Shown piece after piece: positions 52,876 through 60,579 of a stretch of 64,000 bases of DNA (its first letter is position 1; every line of letters begins with the position of its first letter). The notes beneath the pieces are model-generated. The model saw only the letters and a program-made list of their open reading frames with translations. It did no database searches and was not told the origin of the DNA. Origin of the DNA: Lentisphaeria bacterium (lineage in GTDB: Bacteria > Verrucomicrobiota > Lentisphaeria > Victivallales > UBA1829). The translations under genes and the position numbers were made by a program. The stretch spans positions 74,520 through 138,519 of the forward strand of contig DPDG01000052.1 of assembly GCA_003526375.1 (NCBI GenBank), given 5' to 3'.

Positions 52876-53022
52876 GAGTTTTTCCCGGTGAAAATAGAAT
52901 TTGCCGTATCATACTCTCTGTTGCAGGAGATTGCAAGGGTGAACTGTCATATTCCCGCAGACATTTGCGGAGCATCCGCGATGCGTGGCGATACGCTTGA
53001 AGTTGCGGGAATAAGCTTTTCC

Positions 53023-53062
53023 TTTGCGCCAAAAATCCGGTTTTTGCGCCAAAAATCCGGTT
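53023..53062. promoter_or_regulatory. Tandem 20-bp direct repeat, candidate AraC operator
   Basis: The 20-base unit TTTGCGCCAAAAATCCGGTT occurs twice, head to tail and without any mismatch (53023-53042 and 53043-53062), in the divergent region between the AraC gene and the isomerase gene. Direct repeats spaced by two DNA turns are typical AraC-family half-sites. Confidence 0.6.
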
Positions 53063-53117
53063 GGCGGGCATCATCTCCGGCTGTACTTTTAGATCACATC
53101 AAACAGTGGAGGATGTT

Positions 53118-54461
53118 ATGAAAAAAGTAAAAGTCGGTTATTTTTCTCTGGTCAAAGGTTCCTGGATCAATGACAGGCTCGCCGGGCAGCGTACGGATGC
53201 CCTGAATATGTTGAATTCACTCGATATTGAGCTGGTCGACTGCGGGGATCTGATTCAGAATGAGGCGCAGGCTGCGGAGGCAATCGAAAAATTCGCAGAT
53301 GCCGGAGTGGATTGCCTGGTTGTTCATTTCCTGACATTTGCACTGGGCGCCTGTGCGCCGTCCGCGGCGAAGAAACTTGGCGTGCCTGTGATTTTCTGGT
53401 CCGTTCCCGAACCCCCGATGCAGGGCGGCCGCCTTCAGGCAAACAGCTTTTGCGCGACCAACATGAATGCGCACGCTTTGTGGCGGATGGGGCTGAACTA
53501 CTCTTTTGTTTATGGCGATCACAATACGGTAAAAGAGAAGCTGATGGAAAAGTTTCTTGTGGTCCGCGCGATCCGTGAACTCGGAAGACTTCGCATCGGT
53601 TCCGTCGGCGGGCGCGTTCCCGGCTTCTATACATCCAATTACGATGAATTGGCGCTTTGCGCGAAATTCGGGGTCGAAACCGAAAAAATCACCCTGCTGG
53701 AAGTCGTGGACCGGGCGAAGAAGATTCTCGAAGGTTCCGTTGATCCCGTTTGCGAAGCGGCGGATAAAGTCAGGATCAAGGATATCACCAGCGAGGAACA
53801 GCGCAAGCTGAAAGCTCTTTACCAGGCGCTGGAAGAAACAGCCGCGAAATACCGGCTCTCCACCTTTGCACTCCGGTGCTGGCCGGATGTGAACGATATT
53901 TACGGGCTTGGCATTTGCGCGTTGATCGGGATGCTGAACGAGACGAAATACATCACGGCATGCGAGGGGGATGTTCTCGGCGCGGTTGCAATGAAGCTCG
54001 GCGAATGGCTTACGGACGGCGCGATTCCCTTTTTCTGCGACTGGATTTATTTTGATGAGAAAGAAAATACCGGAGTCGTATGGCACTGCGGTGCGGCTGC
54101 TCCGTCTCTCTGCCGCGGCGGATGCACTCCGCAGTTCTGCAAGTCTTCGATCATCGACGGCGGCGGTGTCAAGGGAGTGACCTGTGAATTTCCGCTGAAA
54201 CCCGGCCGCATTACGATGATGCGTCTCGGAGAGACCCGGGAACAGGGAAAATACCGTCTTTTTGTCGCCTCCGGAACGGCGCTGGACACGGATCAGATTT
54301 TGCGCGGCAATCCGCTGAAAGTGAAGTTTGACCGTCAGGTTTCTGAAATGGTCGATACGGTGATCGGCAACGGTATCGAACACCATTATGTCGTGGTTCA
54401 CGGAGACATCACGGACAAACTCAAACAGTTTGCCGAATGGATGGATATCGAAGTATTGTAA
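53118..54461 (+). CDS. L-fucose/L-arabinose isomerase family protein
   Basis: This 447-residue protein has the two-domain fold of fucose isomerases. By eye, metal ligands correspond to E283 (CEGDVLGAVA), D308 (FCDWIYFD) and H428 (HYVVVHGD), the same E-D-H order as FucI. It is shorter than E. coli FucI (591) and nearer to the ~450-500 residue bacterial branch that may use L-arabinose or related sugars. A GGAGG ribosome site fixes ATG 53118. It is divergent from the AraC regulator and the GH127-like enzyme, which suggests L-arabinose use. Confidence 0.8.
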   Translation: MKKVKVGYFSLVKGSWINDRLAGQRTDALNMLNSLDIELVDCGDLIQNEAQAAEAIEKFADAGVDCLVVHFLTFALGACAPSAAKKLGVPVIFWSVPEPPMQGGRLQANSFCATNMNAHALWRMGLNYSFVYGDHNTVKEKLMEKFLVVRAIRELGRLRIGSVGGRVPGFYTSNYDELALCAKFGVETEKITLLEVVDRAKKILEGSVDPVCEAADKVRIKDITSEEQRKLKALYQALEETAAKYRLSTFALRCWPDVNDIYGLGICALIGMLNETKYITACEGDVLGAVAMKLGEWLTDGAIPFFCDWIYFDEKENTGVVWHCGAAAPSLCRGGCTPQFCKSSIIDGGGVKGVTCEFPLKPGRITMMRLGETREQGKYRLFVASGTALDTDQILRGNPLKVKFDRQVSEMVDTVIGNGIEHHYVVVHGDITDKLKQFAEWMDIEVL

Positions 54462-54483
54462 AGCCCCGGAAAAGATACTCATA

Positions 54484-54520
54484 AAAAAAGCACGGCATCA
54501 GGAAAGACGCCGTGCTTTTT
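54484..54520 (+). terminator. Terminator after the isomerase gene
   Basis: The stem AAAAAGCACGGC/GCCGTGCTTTTT is nearly perfect, with an A-run on one side and T-run on the other, so it can work in both directions. Confidence 0.9.
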
Positions 54521-54920
54521 CATATTCTGATCAATGAATCCCAGATCACTGGGATGTGTCGTCAATAGTGGTGCCCGCATTGTGCAAACGTCAGAAGAAT
54601 GAGACTTCAAAAATAATGTTTTTTGGACATTGGTGCCGAAAGTAAACTCAAGGTCGAGGGGAATACCGGCTTTTCCGGCTTGATTCGATTGACGGGACCG
54701 TATTCACGTTGTAAAAATCATCCGCACATATTTTCGGGGCGACTGTTACCATGAAAAATATTCATTGAAATTCATTTTCCTGTTTGATATTCCTGAGCGA
54801 TAAGAATATATTGTTCCCATTGCCTATCGGTTTTCCGGCATTATGGGAAGATGCTCGGTGTCATCCGGAATATTTTCCTGTCGACAGGATAGGCTGAAAT
54901 AACGAAACAAGGATGCGCGG
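54521..54920. other. 400-bp intergenic region, no gene recognised
   Basis: The stretch lacks any frame of useful length on either strand. It contains a small hairpin TCCCA-GATCAC-TGGGA at 54539-54554 and a self-complementary CCTGTCGACAGG near its end. It may be a degenerate remnant or hold promoters for the transporter gene. Confidence 0.4.
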
Positions 54921-55802
54921 ATGGAGATCATCATCCCGTTTTTTGCCGGACTTTCCTATGCACTGGCTGGTATCGGGCATAAAATCACTTCCACTTATGG
55001 GAATGTCACAACCATTCAGAACGCGGCGTTCTGTTCGGTCTGCGGCGTGGTTCTGTTCGGAATCCGCGGTACGACGGAGTTTGCCACGTTCTCTCCGGAT
55101 CTGCTCATTTTGGTCGTCATTATCGGCGTGACGCAGTATCTGGGAATGATATTCCTGAACACAGCATTGAAAATCGGACCGCTTTCTCCCGCCTGGTGCG
55201 CGATTTCGCTGGTATTCATGCCTGCGGTCATCTTTTCCGCCGTCGTGTTCGGCGAACCGTTGACCCAATGGCATATCGTTTCATTGATTTTCATTTGCTG
55301 CGCCATCTATTTTGCCTCCGGCAACGGCAAGCAACAGAAGGAAATGAAAGGATGGAGAGCCAAACTTCTGTATGGCACGGTCCTTTCCGCCATGCTGCTT
55401 TCCTGCTCGCTGTGCTCCATTGGTCTGAAGGTCGCTTTTTACCATCATGCCACCGGACATGAACAGACCCTGCTCGCGGAAAGCAAAGAATTGCTTATGG
55501 GCATGATGTATCTGTGTCTCGGCATCTGTTGCTGTATTCATCTGACGCTGACGAAGACATGGGTGTTCAACCGGGCCGGCTGGACCGGCGGAGCGTTGGT
55601 AAGCGTCTGTACGCTCGGAGCATATCTGCTGCAACTGATGATCATGGAACTTCCGGCCGCCATCGTTTTTGCGATGACCTATTCGGTTTCCGTGCTGGTT
55701 TCCGGAATTCTGTCTACCGTATTTTTCAGGGAAAAGCGGACGCTGAACTGGTATCTGACGCTGGTTTGCGCTGTCACGGCAATTTTACTGATGCTTTTAT
55801 AA
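54921..55802 (+). CDS. DMT/EamA-like transporter
   Basis: This 293-residue membrane protein has nine to ten hydrophobic helices in two repeats, typical of the drug/metabolite transporter superfamily; the second half ends SVLVSGILSTVFFREKRTLN. AAGGA lies eight bases before ATG 54921. The acetyltransferase gene follows 14 bases after its stop, so the pair may form a small resistance or detoxification operon; the substrate is unknown. Confidence 0.8.
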   Translation: MEIIIPFFAGLSYALAGIGHKITSTYGNVTTIQNAAFCSVCGVVLFGIRGTTEFATFSPDLLILVVIIGVTQYLGMIFLNTALKIGPLSPAWCAISLVFMPAVIFSAVVFGEPLTQWHIVSLIFICCAIYFASGNGKQQKEMKGWRAKLLYGTVLSAMLLSCSLCSIGLKVAFYHHATGHEQTLLAESKELLMGMMYLCLGICCCIHLTLTKTWVFNRAGWTGGALVSVCTLGAYLLQLMIMELPAAIVFAMTYSVSVLVSGILSTVFFREKRTLNWYLTLVCAVTAILLMLL

Positions 55803-55816
55803 CAAGGAGAACCCCC

Positions 55817-56305
55817 ATGCTGATTCGCGACACGACGGAAGCGGACATCCCGCAGATCACCGAAATCTACAACTATTACATTGAAAAGACCACTGTCAAT
55901 TTTACCCTCCATGTCTACAGTGTGGAGAAAATGCTCGAAAAATACCATTATTTAAGGGCGCGTAAATACCCCTTCCTGACAATGGAGGAGGACGGCAGTC
56001 TGATCGGCTATGCTTATGCGACCCATTTCCGTCCGGTGGAAGCCAACACTCTGGCGGAAAGCTCCATTTATTTCACACCGGACTTTACGGGAAAGGGGTA
56101 TGGGCGCAAGCTGTATCACGCTCTGTTTGACGAAATCCGCAAAACGCGCGCAACCGCGGTGATCGCCATCATCAGCTCCACCAATACCGGCAGTATCGAA
56201 TTCCATAAAAAGGTCGGGTTCAAATACTGCGGCTGTCTGGAGCTGGCGGCATCAAAATTCGGCGAAAAACTGAACTCCATGGCCTTTGAATATCTGTTAT
56301 ACTGA
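55817..56305 (+). CDS. GNAT family N-acetyltransferase (phosphinothricin acetyltransferase-like)
   Basis: This 162-residue acetyl-CoA-dependent enzyme has IRDTTEADIPQITEIYNYY at the start and the acetyl-CoA loop FTGKGYGRKLYHALFDEI (about 90-107). The STNTGSIEFHKKVGFKYCG segment is typical of Pat/YncA-type acetyltransferases acting on amino-acid analogues. ATG 55817 follows AAGGAG. It is coupled to the DMT transporter upstream. Confidence 0.88.
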   Translation: MLIRDTTEADIPQITEIYNYYIEKTTVNFTLHVYSVEKMLEKYHYLRARKYPFLTMEEDGSLIGYAYATHFRPVEANTLAESSIYFTPDFTGKGYGRKLYHALFDEIRKTRATAVIAIISSTNTGSIEFHKKVGFKYCGCLELAASKFGEKLNSMAFEYLLY

Positions 56306-56333
56306 ATTCCACCGGATTTTGCCGGAAAGCATA

Positions 56334-57329
56334 TTACCTGATACCGAAAAACTGTTCGGCATTTTTATGAAACAGCATATTCCGTTCCTCCACGGTCATC
56401 GGCTGGCGGTCCAGGAAAGTCATGGATTCCTCCATGGTTTCATACGGATAATCCGAACCGAACAGGATATGCTCTATTCCGAACGTCTGCTTTGCCGCCT
56501 CAAAAGCGATCGGAGCGAAGTTGCCGCTGGTCGTCACCCAGATATTGTTTTTAAAATAAAAACTGGGCTGATGCCGGCTTTTGACGGTCGGCGCATTCGG
56601 AACCATGGACGCTCTGGCATCCATGCGGTCAAGCAGCACGGCCATCGCTTCACCATAATGTCCGAGGATCATTTTCAGATTCGGATTGCGGTCGAAAGTT
56701 CCGTTGTAAATCATCCGGGCGATCGTGATCAGAGTTTCGATGGTGAAGCCGAATGCGGCCGATCCGAGCTGCCAGCCGTAGCCGGAAAGCCGGTCGATTG
56801 ATCCGCCGTTCGGATGCAGATAAAACGGCACGTCAAGCGCACCCAGACAATCGAAAACCGGTGCAAAACGTTCTTCGTCAGGATAACAGTCTCCATAATT
56901 GGAATGGGTCATGACTCCGACAAAGCCGAGCTCTTGAATGCAGCGTTTCAGCTCCGCCTCAGCGGCTTTGGCATCACGCACCGGGAGGACGGCAAAGCCA
57001 AGAAAACGGTCGGGAAACTGCCTGATCACTTCTGCGATGCGGGTATTGCTTTTGCGGGCAAGTTCGACGGCTTCGGCGCCGGGCAGCATTTCAATGCCGG
57101 GGGAGCAGCCGAGAATCTGTCTGGTCACGCCGAACCGGTCCATTTCACTCAACCGCTGTTCCGCAAAATCGAATAGCCCTTTGTAAACATACGGCACTTT
57201 TCCCATGTCGAGGGGACAGTCCTTTCCCATGCTCAGGACTTTGCTTTGCGGATTCCACATCCCGTTTTTTTCCAGAGCGGTAAAAATTTCCGGGATGTAG
57301 TAGTGGGCTTCAAAATCAATCTTTTTCAT
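56334..57329 (-). CDS. Amidohydrolase family 2 protein
   Basis: This 331-residue metal-dependent hydrolase or decarboxylase belongs to the ACMSD/resorcylate-decarboxylase group. It has an N-terminal DFEAHYY, HPNGG (about residue 172), GHYGE (about 224) and GSDYPYE (about 300) with the conserved Asp. The usual HxH pair at the N-terminus is not evident, as in decarboxylases with an Glu-x-x-His start. AAAGGAG precedes ATG 57329. It stands alone on this strand, convergent to the GNAT gene. Confidence 0.82.
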   Translation of the reverse strand: MKKIDFEAHYYIPEIFTALEKNGMWNPQSKVLSMGKDCPLDMGKVPYVYKGLFDFAEQRLSEMDRFGVTRQILGCSPGIEMLPGAEAVELARKSNTRIAEVIRQFPDRFLGFAVLPVRDAKAAEAELKRCIQELGFVGVMTHSNYGDCYPDEERFAPVFDCLGALDVPFYLHPNGGSIDRLSGYGWQLGSAAFGFTIETLITIARMIYNGTFDRNPNLKMILGHYGEAMAVLLDRMDARASMVPNAPTVKSRHQPSFYFKNNIWVTTSGNFAPIAFEAAKQTFGIEHILFGSDYPYETMEESMTFLDRQPMTVEERNMLFHKNAEQFFGIR

Positions 57330-57420
57330 GCCGTCGTCTCCTTTACTAGGCTGAACAGACAGTTCAAATTGGGCTCCAAACTATTGACGATACGATCTGA
57401 TTCCTGACCACTGACCGATA

Positions 57421-58341
57421 TCAGGGATCGACGATTGCGAAAAGCATGCAGGTGTGGGATGCCAGTTTGTCGCCGACATACATGAAACCTTCGCCTTTGC
57501 CGAATTTTGATTTCCCGTCGGGAATATCGACTTCAAGGCGGAGCTGGTCGCCGGGGAAGACCGGAGCGAACATTTCGGATTTGTCAATGCCCATGAAGTA
57601 GGCGATTTTTCCCTTGTTGTTTTCATTGGAAAGCATATAAATTGCCCCGACCTGCGCGATGATTTCCGCCTGGACCGCACCCATGAGCACGGTATAGCCG
57701 TCTTTGTACTGACGGAAGATCGGCTCACTTTCCGTGGTGTTCTTGACGCCTGTCACATGGCTGCCTTCGATTTTGGAGACATAGTCCACAAACAGGAAAG
57801 GATAACGGTGCGGAATCAGCCCCATGATCTGATTGACGCTCATGACGCTGCTTTCCCCTTTATCGAATTCATTATACGGCATGATCGGTTCCGCCGCCGT
57901 GATCTTCGGGCGGATTGCGACGATTCCGTTCGCATTGCATGCGACGCCGGAATTGTTCTTGACCGTGGCTTTGAATTCCGCACTGTCCGTGCCGATATTG
58001 GAGAGTTCGACTTCGATGACAAGGCGGTCGCCGGGGTTGTTGGGGCGGCGGAACTTGATTTTATGAAGCTCCTTGATGTAGAAATCACCCTTGCGTTCCG
58101 GATCAAGACGCTTCCAGAGACCGACTTCGGCGAGCTGCGCGATCGCTTCGACCTGAAGCACTCCCGGCAGAATCGGGTGCCCGGGGAAGTGCCCCATGAA
58201 ACAGGGTTCGTTCATGGAGATGGACTTGAGGCCGATGAGTTTGTTTTCGCTCTCCGCAAAGACCCGGTCGAGCAGGAGCATGGAGGGACGGCAGGGCAGG
58301 ATATCTCTGAGGGCGGAAACGCCGATAATTTCTCCTGACAT
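57421..58341 (-). CDS. fabZ: Tandem-domain FabZ-like dehydratase
   Basis: This 306-residue protein has two fused hot-dog domains, whereas normal FabZ has ~150 residues. Domain 1 (about 1-150) keeps the catalytic GHFPGHPILPGV (H51) and E65 but has lost the PHRYPFL loop (PCRPSML). Domain 2 (about 165-306) keeps PHRYPFLFVDYV and the Glu (E226), but the His position is Tyr212. It would dehydrate 3-hydroxyacyl-ACP in type II fatty-acid synthesis and lipid A supply. It is 15 bases downstream of lpxC in the same operon. Confidence 0.85.
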   Translation of the reverse strand: MSGEIIGVSALRDILPCRPSMLLLDRVFAESENKLIGLKSISMNEPCFMGHFPGHPILPGVLQVEAIAQLAEVGLWKRLDPERKGDFYIKELHKIKFRRPNNPGDRLVIEVELSNIGTDSAEFKATVKNNSGVACNANGIVAIRPKITAAEPIMPYNEFDKGESSVMSVNQIMGLIPHRYPFLFVDYVSKIEGSHVTGVKNTTESEPIFRQYKDGYTVLMGAVQAEIIAQVGAIYMLSNENNKGKIAYFMGIDKSEMFAPVFPGDQLRLEVDIPDGKSKFGKGEGFMYVGDKLASHTCMLFAIVDP

Positions 58342-58356
58342 AACATTTTCCTTTCT

Positions 58357-59202
58357 TTATTTTTGTGCGGTTTCCCGGGCAAGCATAAGCTTTGCAAGCT
58401 GCACATTCGTGGAATGGCCGGGTTTGATTGCAATAACATGGGCGCGGACTCTTTTTCCGGTCAGATAGAGGTCGCCGACCATGTCCATGATTTTATGTCT
58501 GACGAGTTCGTTGGGGAACCGCAGACCGTCGTTGCTGATGATGGCGCCGTCATGAAGGATCACCGCATTATCGAGGCTTCCGCCTTTGGCGAGCCCCGCG
58601 GCGATGAGTTGCGCGAGGTCACGATATGCGACGAAAGTCCGGCACGGTCCCAGTTCCTTCTCAAAGTTTTCAGGCGTGACTTCCAGGCTGTAGAACTGTG
58701 TGTCAAGCGCCGTCTCGCCAAATGCCACGGTGCAGGAGATTTTGAATGTGTCGGACGGCAGGACAACCATTGAGGTAGCCCCGTTTTCGACATAAAGCGG
58801 GACATCGGTCGTCCAGAACTGCGCCGGAGCGTTCTGTTCCTGAATTCCAGCTTCTTTGATCATTTTGAAGTAGGGACCCGCAGACCCGTCCGCGACCGGA
58901 GGTTCGGCATTGTCCATCTCCACATATGCATTGTCCACGCCTGCCGCATGAAATGCCGCCATGATATGCTCGACGGTGACGACGTATGCCTTGGAGGGGG
59001 CGGCAATCGTCGTGGCGCGGCGGACATCGATCACATTGGGTGCATAGGCTCTGACTTCCGGCGCGCCCGGCATGTCCGTTCTCCGGAAAACGATTCCGGT
59101 ATTTTCCGGGGCGGGTTTCATTCGCAGATGAATGCGGACGCCCGTATGGAGAGCGATTCCGCTGATTGCCGCCTCGCTTTTGATCGTATTCTGCATTTCC
59201 AT
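58357..59202 (-). CDS. lpxC: UDP-3-O-acyl-N-acetylglucosamine deacetylase LpxC
   Basis: This 281-residue zinc enzyme carries out the committed step of lipid A synthesis. It has the zinc ligands of the family: VEHIMAAFHAAGVDN (first His), then RHKIMDMVGD (His and Asp) and GHSTN near the end. The FPNELVRHKIMD block is diagnostic. ATG 59202 is preferred; a TTG at 59217 and an ATG at 59196 are alternatives. It leads an operon with the tandem FabZ gene and shows the organism makes a lipid A outer membrane. Confidence 0.95.
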   Translation of the reverse strand: MEMQNTIKSEAAISGIALHTGVRIHLRMKPAPENTGIVFRRTDMPGAPEVRAYAPNVIDVRRATTIAAPSKAYVVTVEHIMAAFHAAGVDNAYVEMDNAEPPVADGSAGPYFKMIKEAGIQEQNAPAQFWTTDVPLYVENGATSMVVLPSDTFKISCTVAFGETALDTQFYSLEVTPENFEKELGPCRTFVAYRDLAQLIAAGLAKGGSLDNAVILHDGAIISNDGLRFPNELVRHKIMDMVGDLYLTGKRVRAHVIAIKPGHSTNVQLAKLMLARETAQK

Positions 59203-59341
59203 GTTTCCGACTCTCAATTTTAAATATTTGAAAAATTTCTGTAATTTAACTCCAAGAACGCATGATTACCAGCTAACAAGCGTTATATTTAAGAAGATAG
59301 ATACTGAAAATTGCATATTTTTTGAAAAAAACGGGTTTTTT

Positions 59342-60337
59342 ATGGATGATAAAATAAAAATTATCGTGATCCTCGGTCCGACGGCGTGCGGGAAAACGTC
59401 ATTTGCGGTCCGCCTTGCCGCGCAGATCGACGGTGCAATCGTGAGCGCCGATTCACGCCAGCTTTATCGCGGACTCGACATCGGGAGCGGAAAGGACATC
59501 GGGGAATACACGCTTCCTTCCGGCGAAACTGTGGAGCATCATCTGATTGATATCGCGGAGCCTGATTATGAATACAATCTGGCTGAATTCATGCGTGACT
59601 GCCGGAATGCGGTGCAGGACATCCATGCGAGAAAACGGATACCGGTGCTTGCCGGCGGCAGTGCGCTGTATCTCGACGCGGTTCTGCGCAATTATTCACT
59701 TCGGGGCGGAGCGCCGGACCCGGAGGAACGCAAAGCCCTGCGCTCCATGAGCACCGGAGAGCTTCAGGAGAGACTGCGCGGGCTGGAACCGGATTCCGGT
59801 ATTCTGCACAGCGAACCGGAAAACCGGACGCGTCTGATCCGCCGGATCGAAATCCTGACGAAACGGCCGGACGAATCTCTGCTTGCGGAAGCGAATGCGC
59901 CGTCTTCCGGCTGGGAGTTTCTTGTGATCGGTGTTCTGCGCGACCGTCAGGAGGTGCACCGGCGGATTGAGGAACGTCTGGACGCCCGTCTGAATGCGGG
60001 GATGCTGGACGAGGCGCGGTATCTTCATGATGTCAGGGGCATTTCCTGGGAGCGCCTGGAATTCTTCGGACTGGAATACCGTTACATGGCGCTTCATTTG
60101 CAGGGAAAGCTGACTTACCGGGAAATGCGGGATCAGCTTCTGATTAAAATCCGCCAGTTTGCGAAACGGCAGGACTCATGGTTCCGCAACATGGAACGCA
60201 ACGGCGTTCCGATCTACTGGTATCGTCCCGACGCTTTTGACGGCGCACTGGCATTGTGCCGGAATTTTCTGGCGGGGAAAGAGCTTCCTGAACCGGGATT
60301 CAGGCTTTCGGAAACATTTTACGGTCCGAAAGCCTGA
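59342..60337 (+). CDS. miaA: tRNA dimethylallyltransferase MiaA
   Basis: This 331-residue enzyme adds dimethylallyl to A37 of tRNAs reading UNN codons. It has the P-loop GPTACGKTSFAV (about 12), SADSRQLYRGLDIGSGK (the DSRQ(V/L)Y motif, about 36), HHLIDI and GGSALYLDAVL. The start ATG 59342 gives a standard N-terminus; its ribosome site is weak. Single-gene unit, divergent from lpxC. Confidence 0.95.
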   Translation: MDDKIKIIVILGPTACGKTSFAVRLAAQIDGAIVSADSRQLYRGLDIGSGKDIGEYTLPSGETVEHHLIDIAEPDYEYNLAEFMRDCRNAVQDIHARKRIPVLAGGSALYLDAVLRNYSLRGGAPDPEERKALRSMSTGELQERLRGLEPDSGILHSEPENRTRLIRRIEILTKRPDESLLAEANAPSSGWEFLVIGVLRDRQEVHRRIEERLDARLNAGMLDEARYLHDVRGISWERLEFFGLEYRYMALHLQGKLTYREMRDQLLIKIRQFAKRQDSWFRNMERNGVPIYWYRPDAFDGALALCRNFLAGKELPEPGFRLSETFYGPKA

Positions 60338-60358
60338 CGGAATACGGTTTGCAAGAAT

Positions 60359-60390
60359 GCAGCGGCGGACTGCCTGCCGCTGCTTTCGTT
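60359..60390 (+). terminator. Terminator after miaA
   Basis: A perfect 8-bp stem GCAGCGGC/GCCGCTGC (60359-60366, 60376-60383) is followed by a T-rich stretch with one interruption. Confidence 0.75.
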
Positions 60391-60526
60391 TATGGTTCCG
60401 CATTATGCCGGATTTTCAGGGAACGCAGTTTGCCGTTGAAAAAGTTCAAATGATATTTTCCTGCGTTCTTGTCATTGCCGATAATACATTGACATTTTAC
60501 TAGCGCTCACAATACGAGTATACGAA

Positions 60527-60566
60527 GTCAGGCTATCCCCGATACTTGCATCGGGGATAGCCTGAC
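60527..60566. repeat. Perfect 17-bp inverted repeat hairpin at composition boundary
   Basis: GTCAGGCTATCCCCGAT (60527-60543) pairs perfectly with ATCGGGGATAGCCTGAC (60550-60566) around a 6-base loop. It lies 13 bases past the stop of the DUF4838 gene and has no T-run on either side, so it may be a terminator, a REP-like element or an insertion scar. Confidence 0.8.
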
Positions 60567-60579
60567 CGGAAATAAAATT

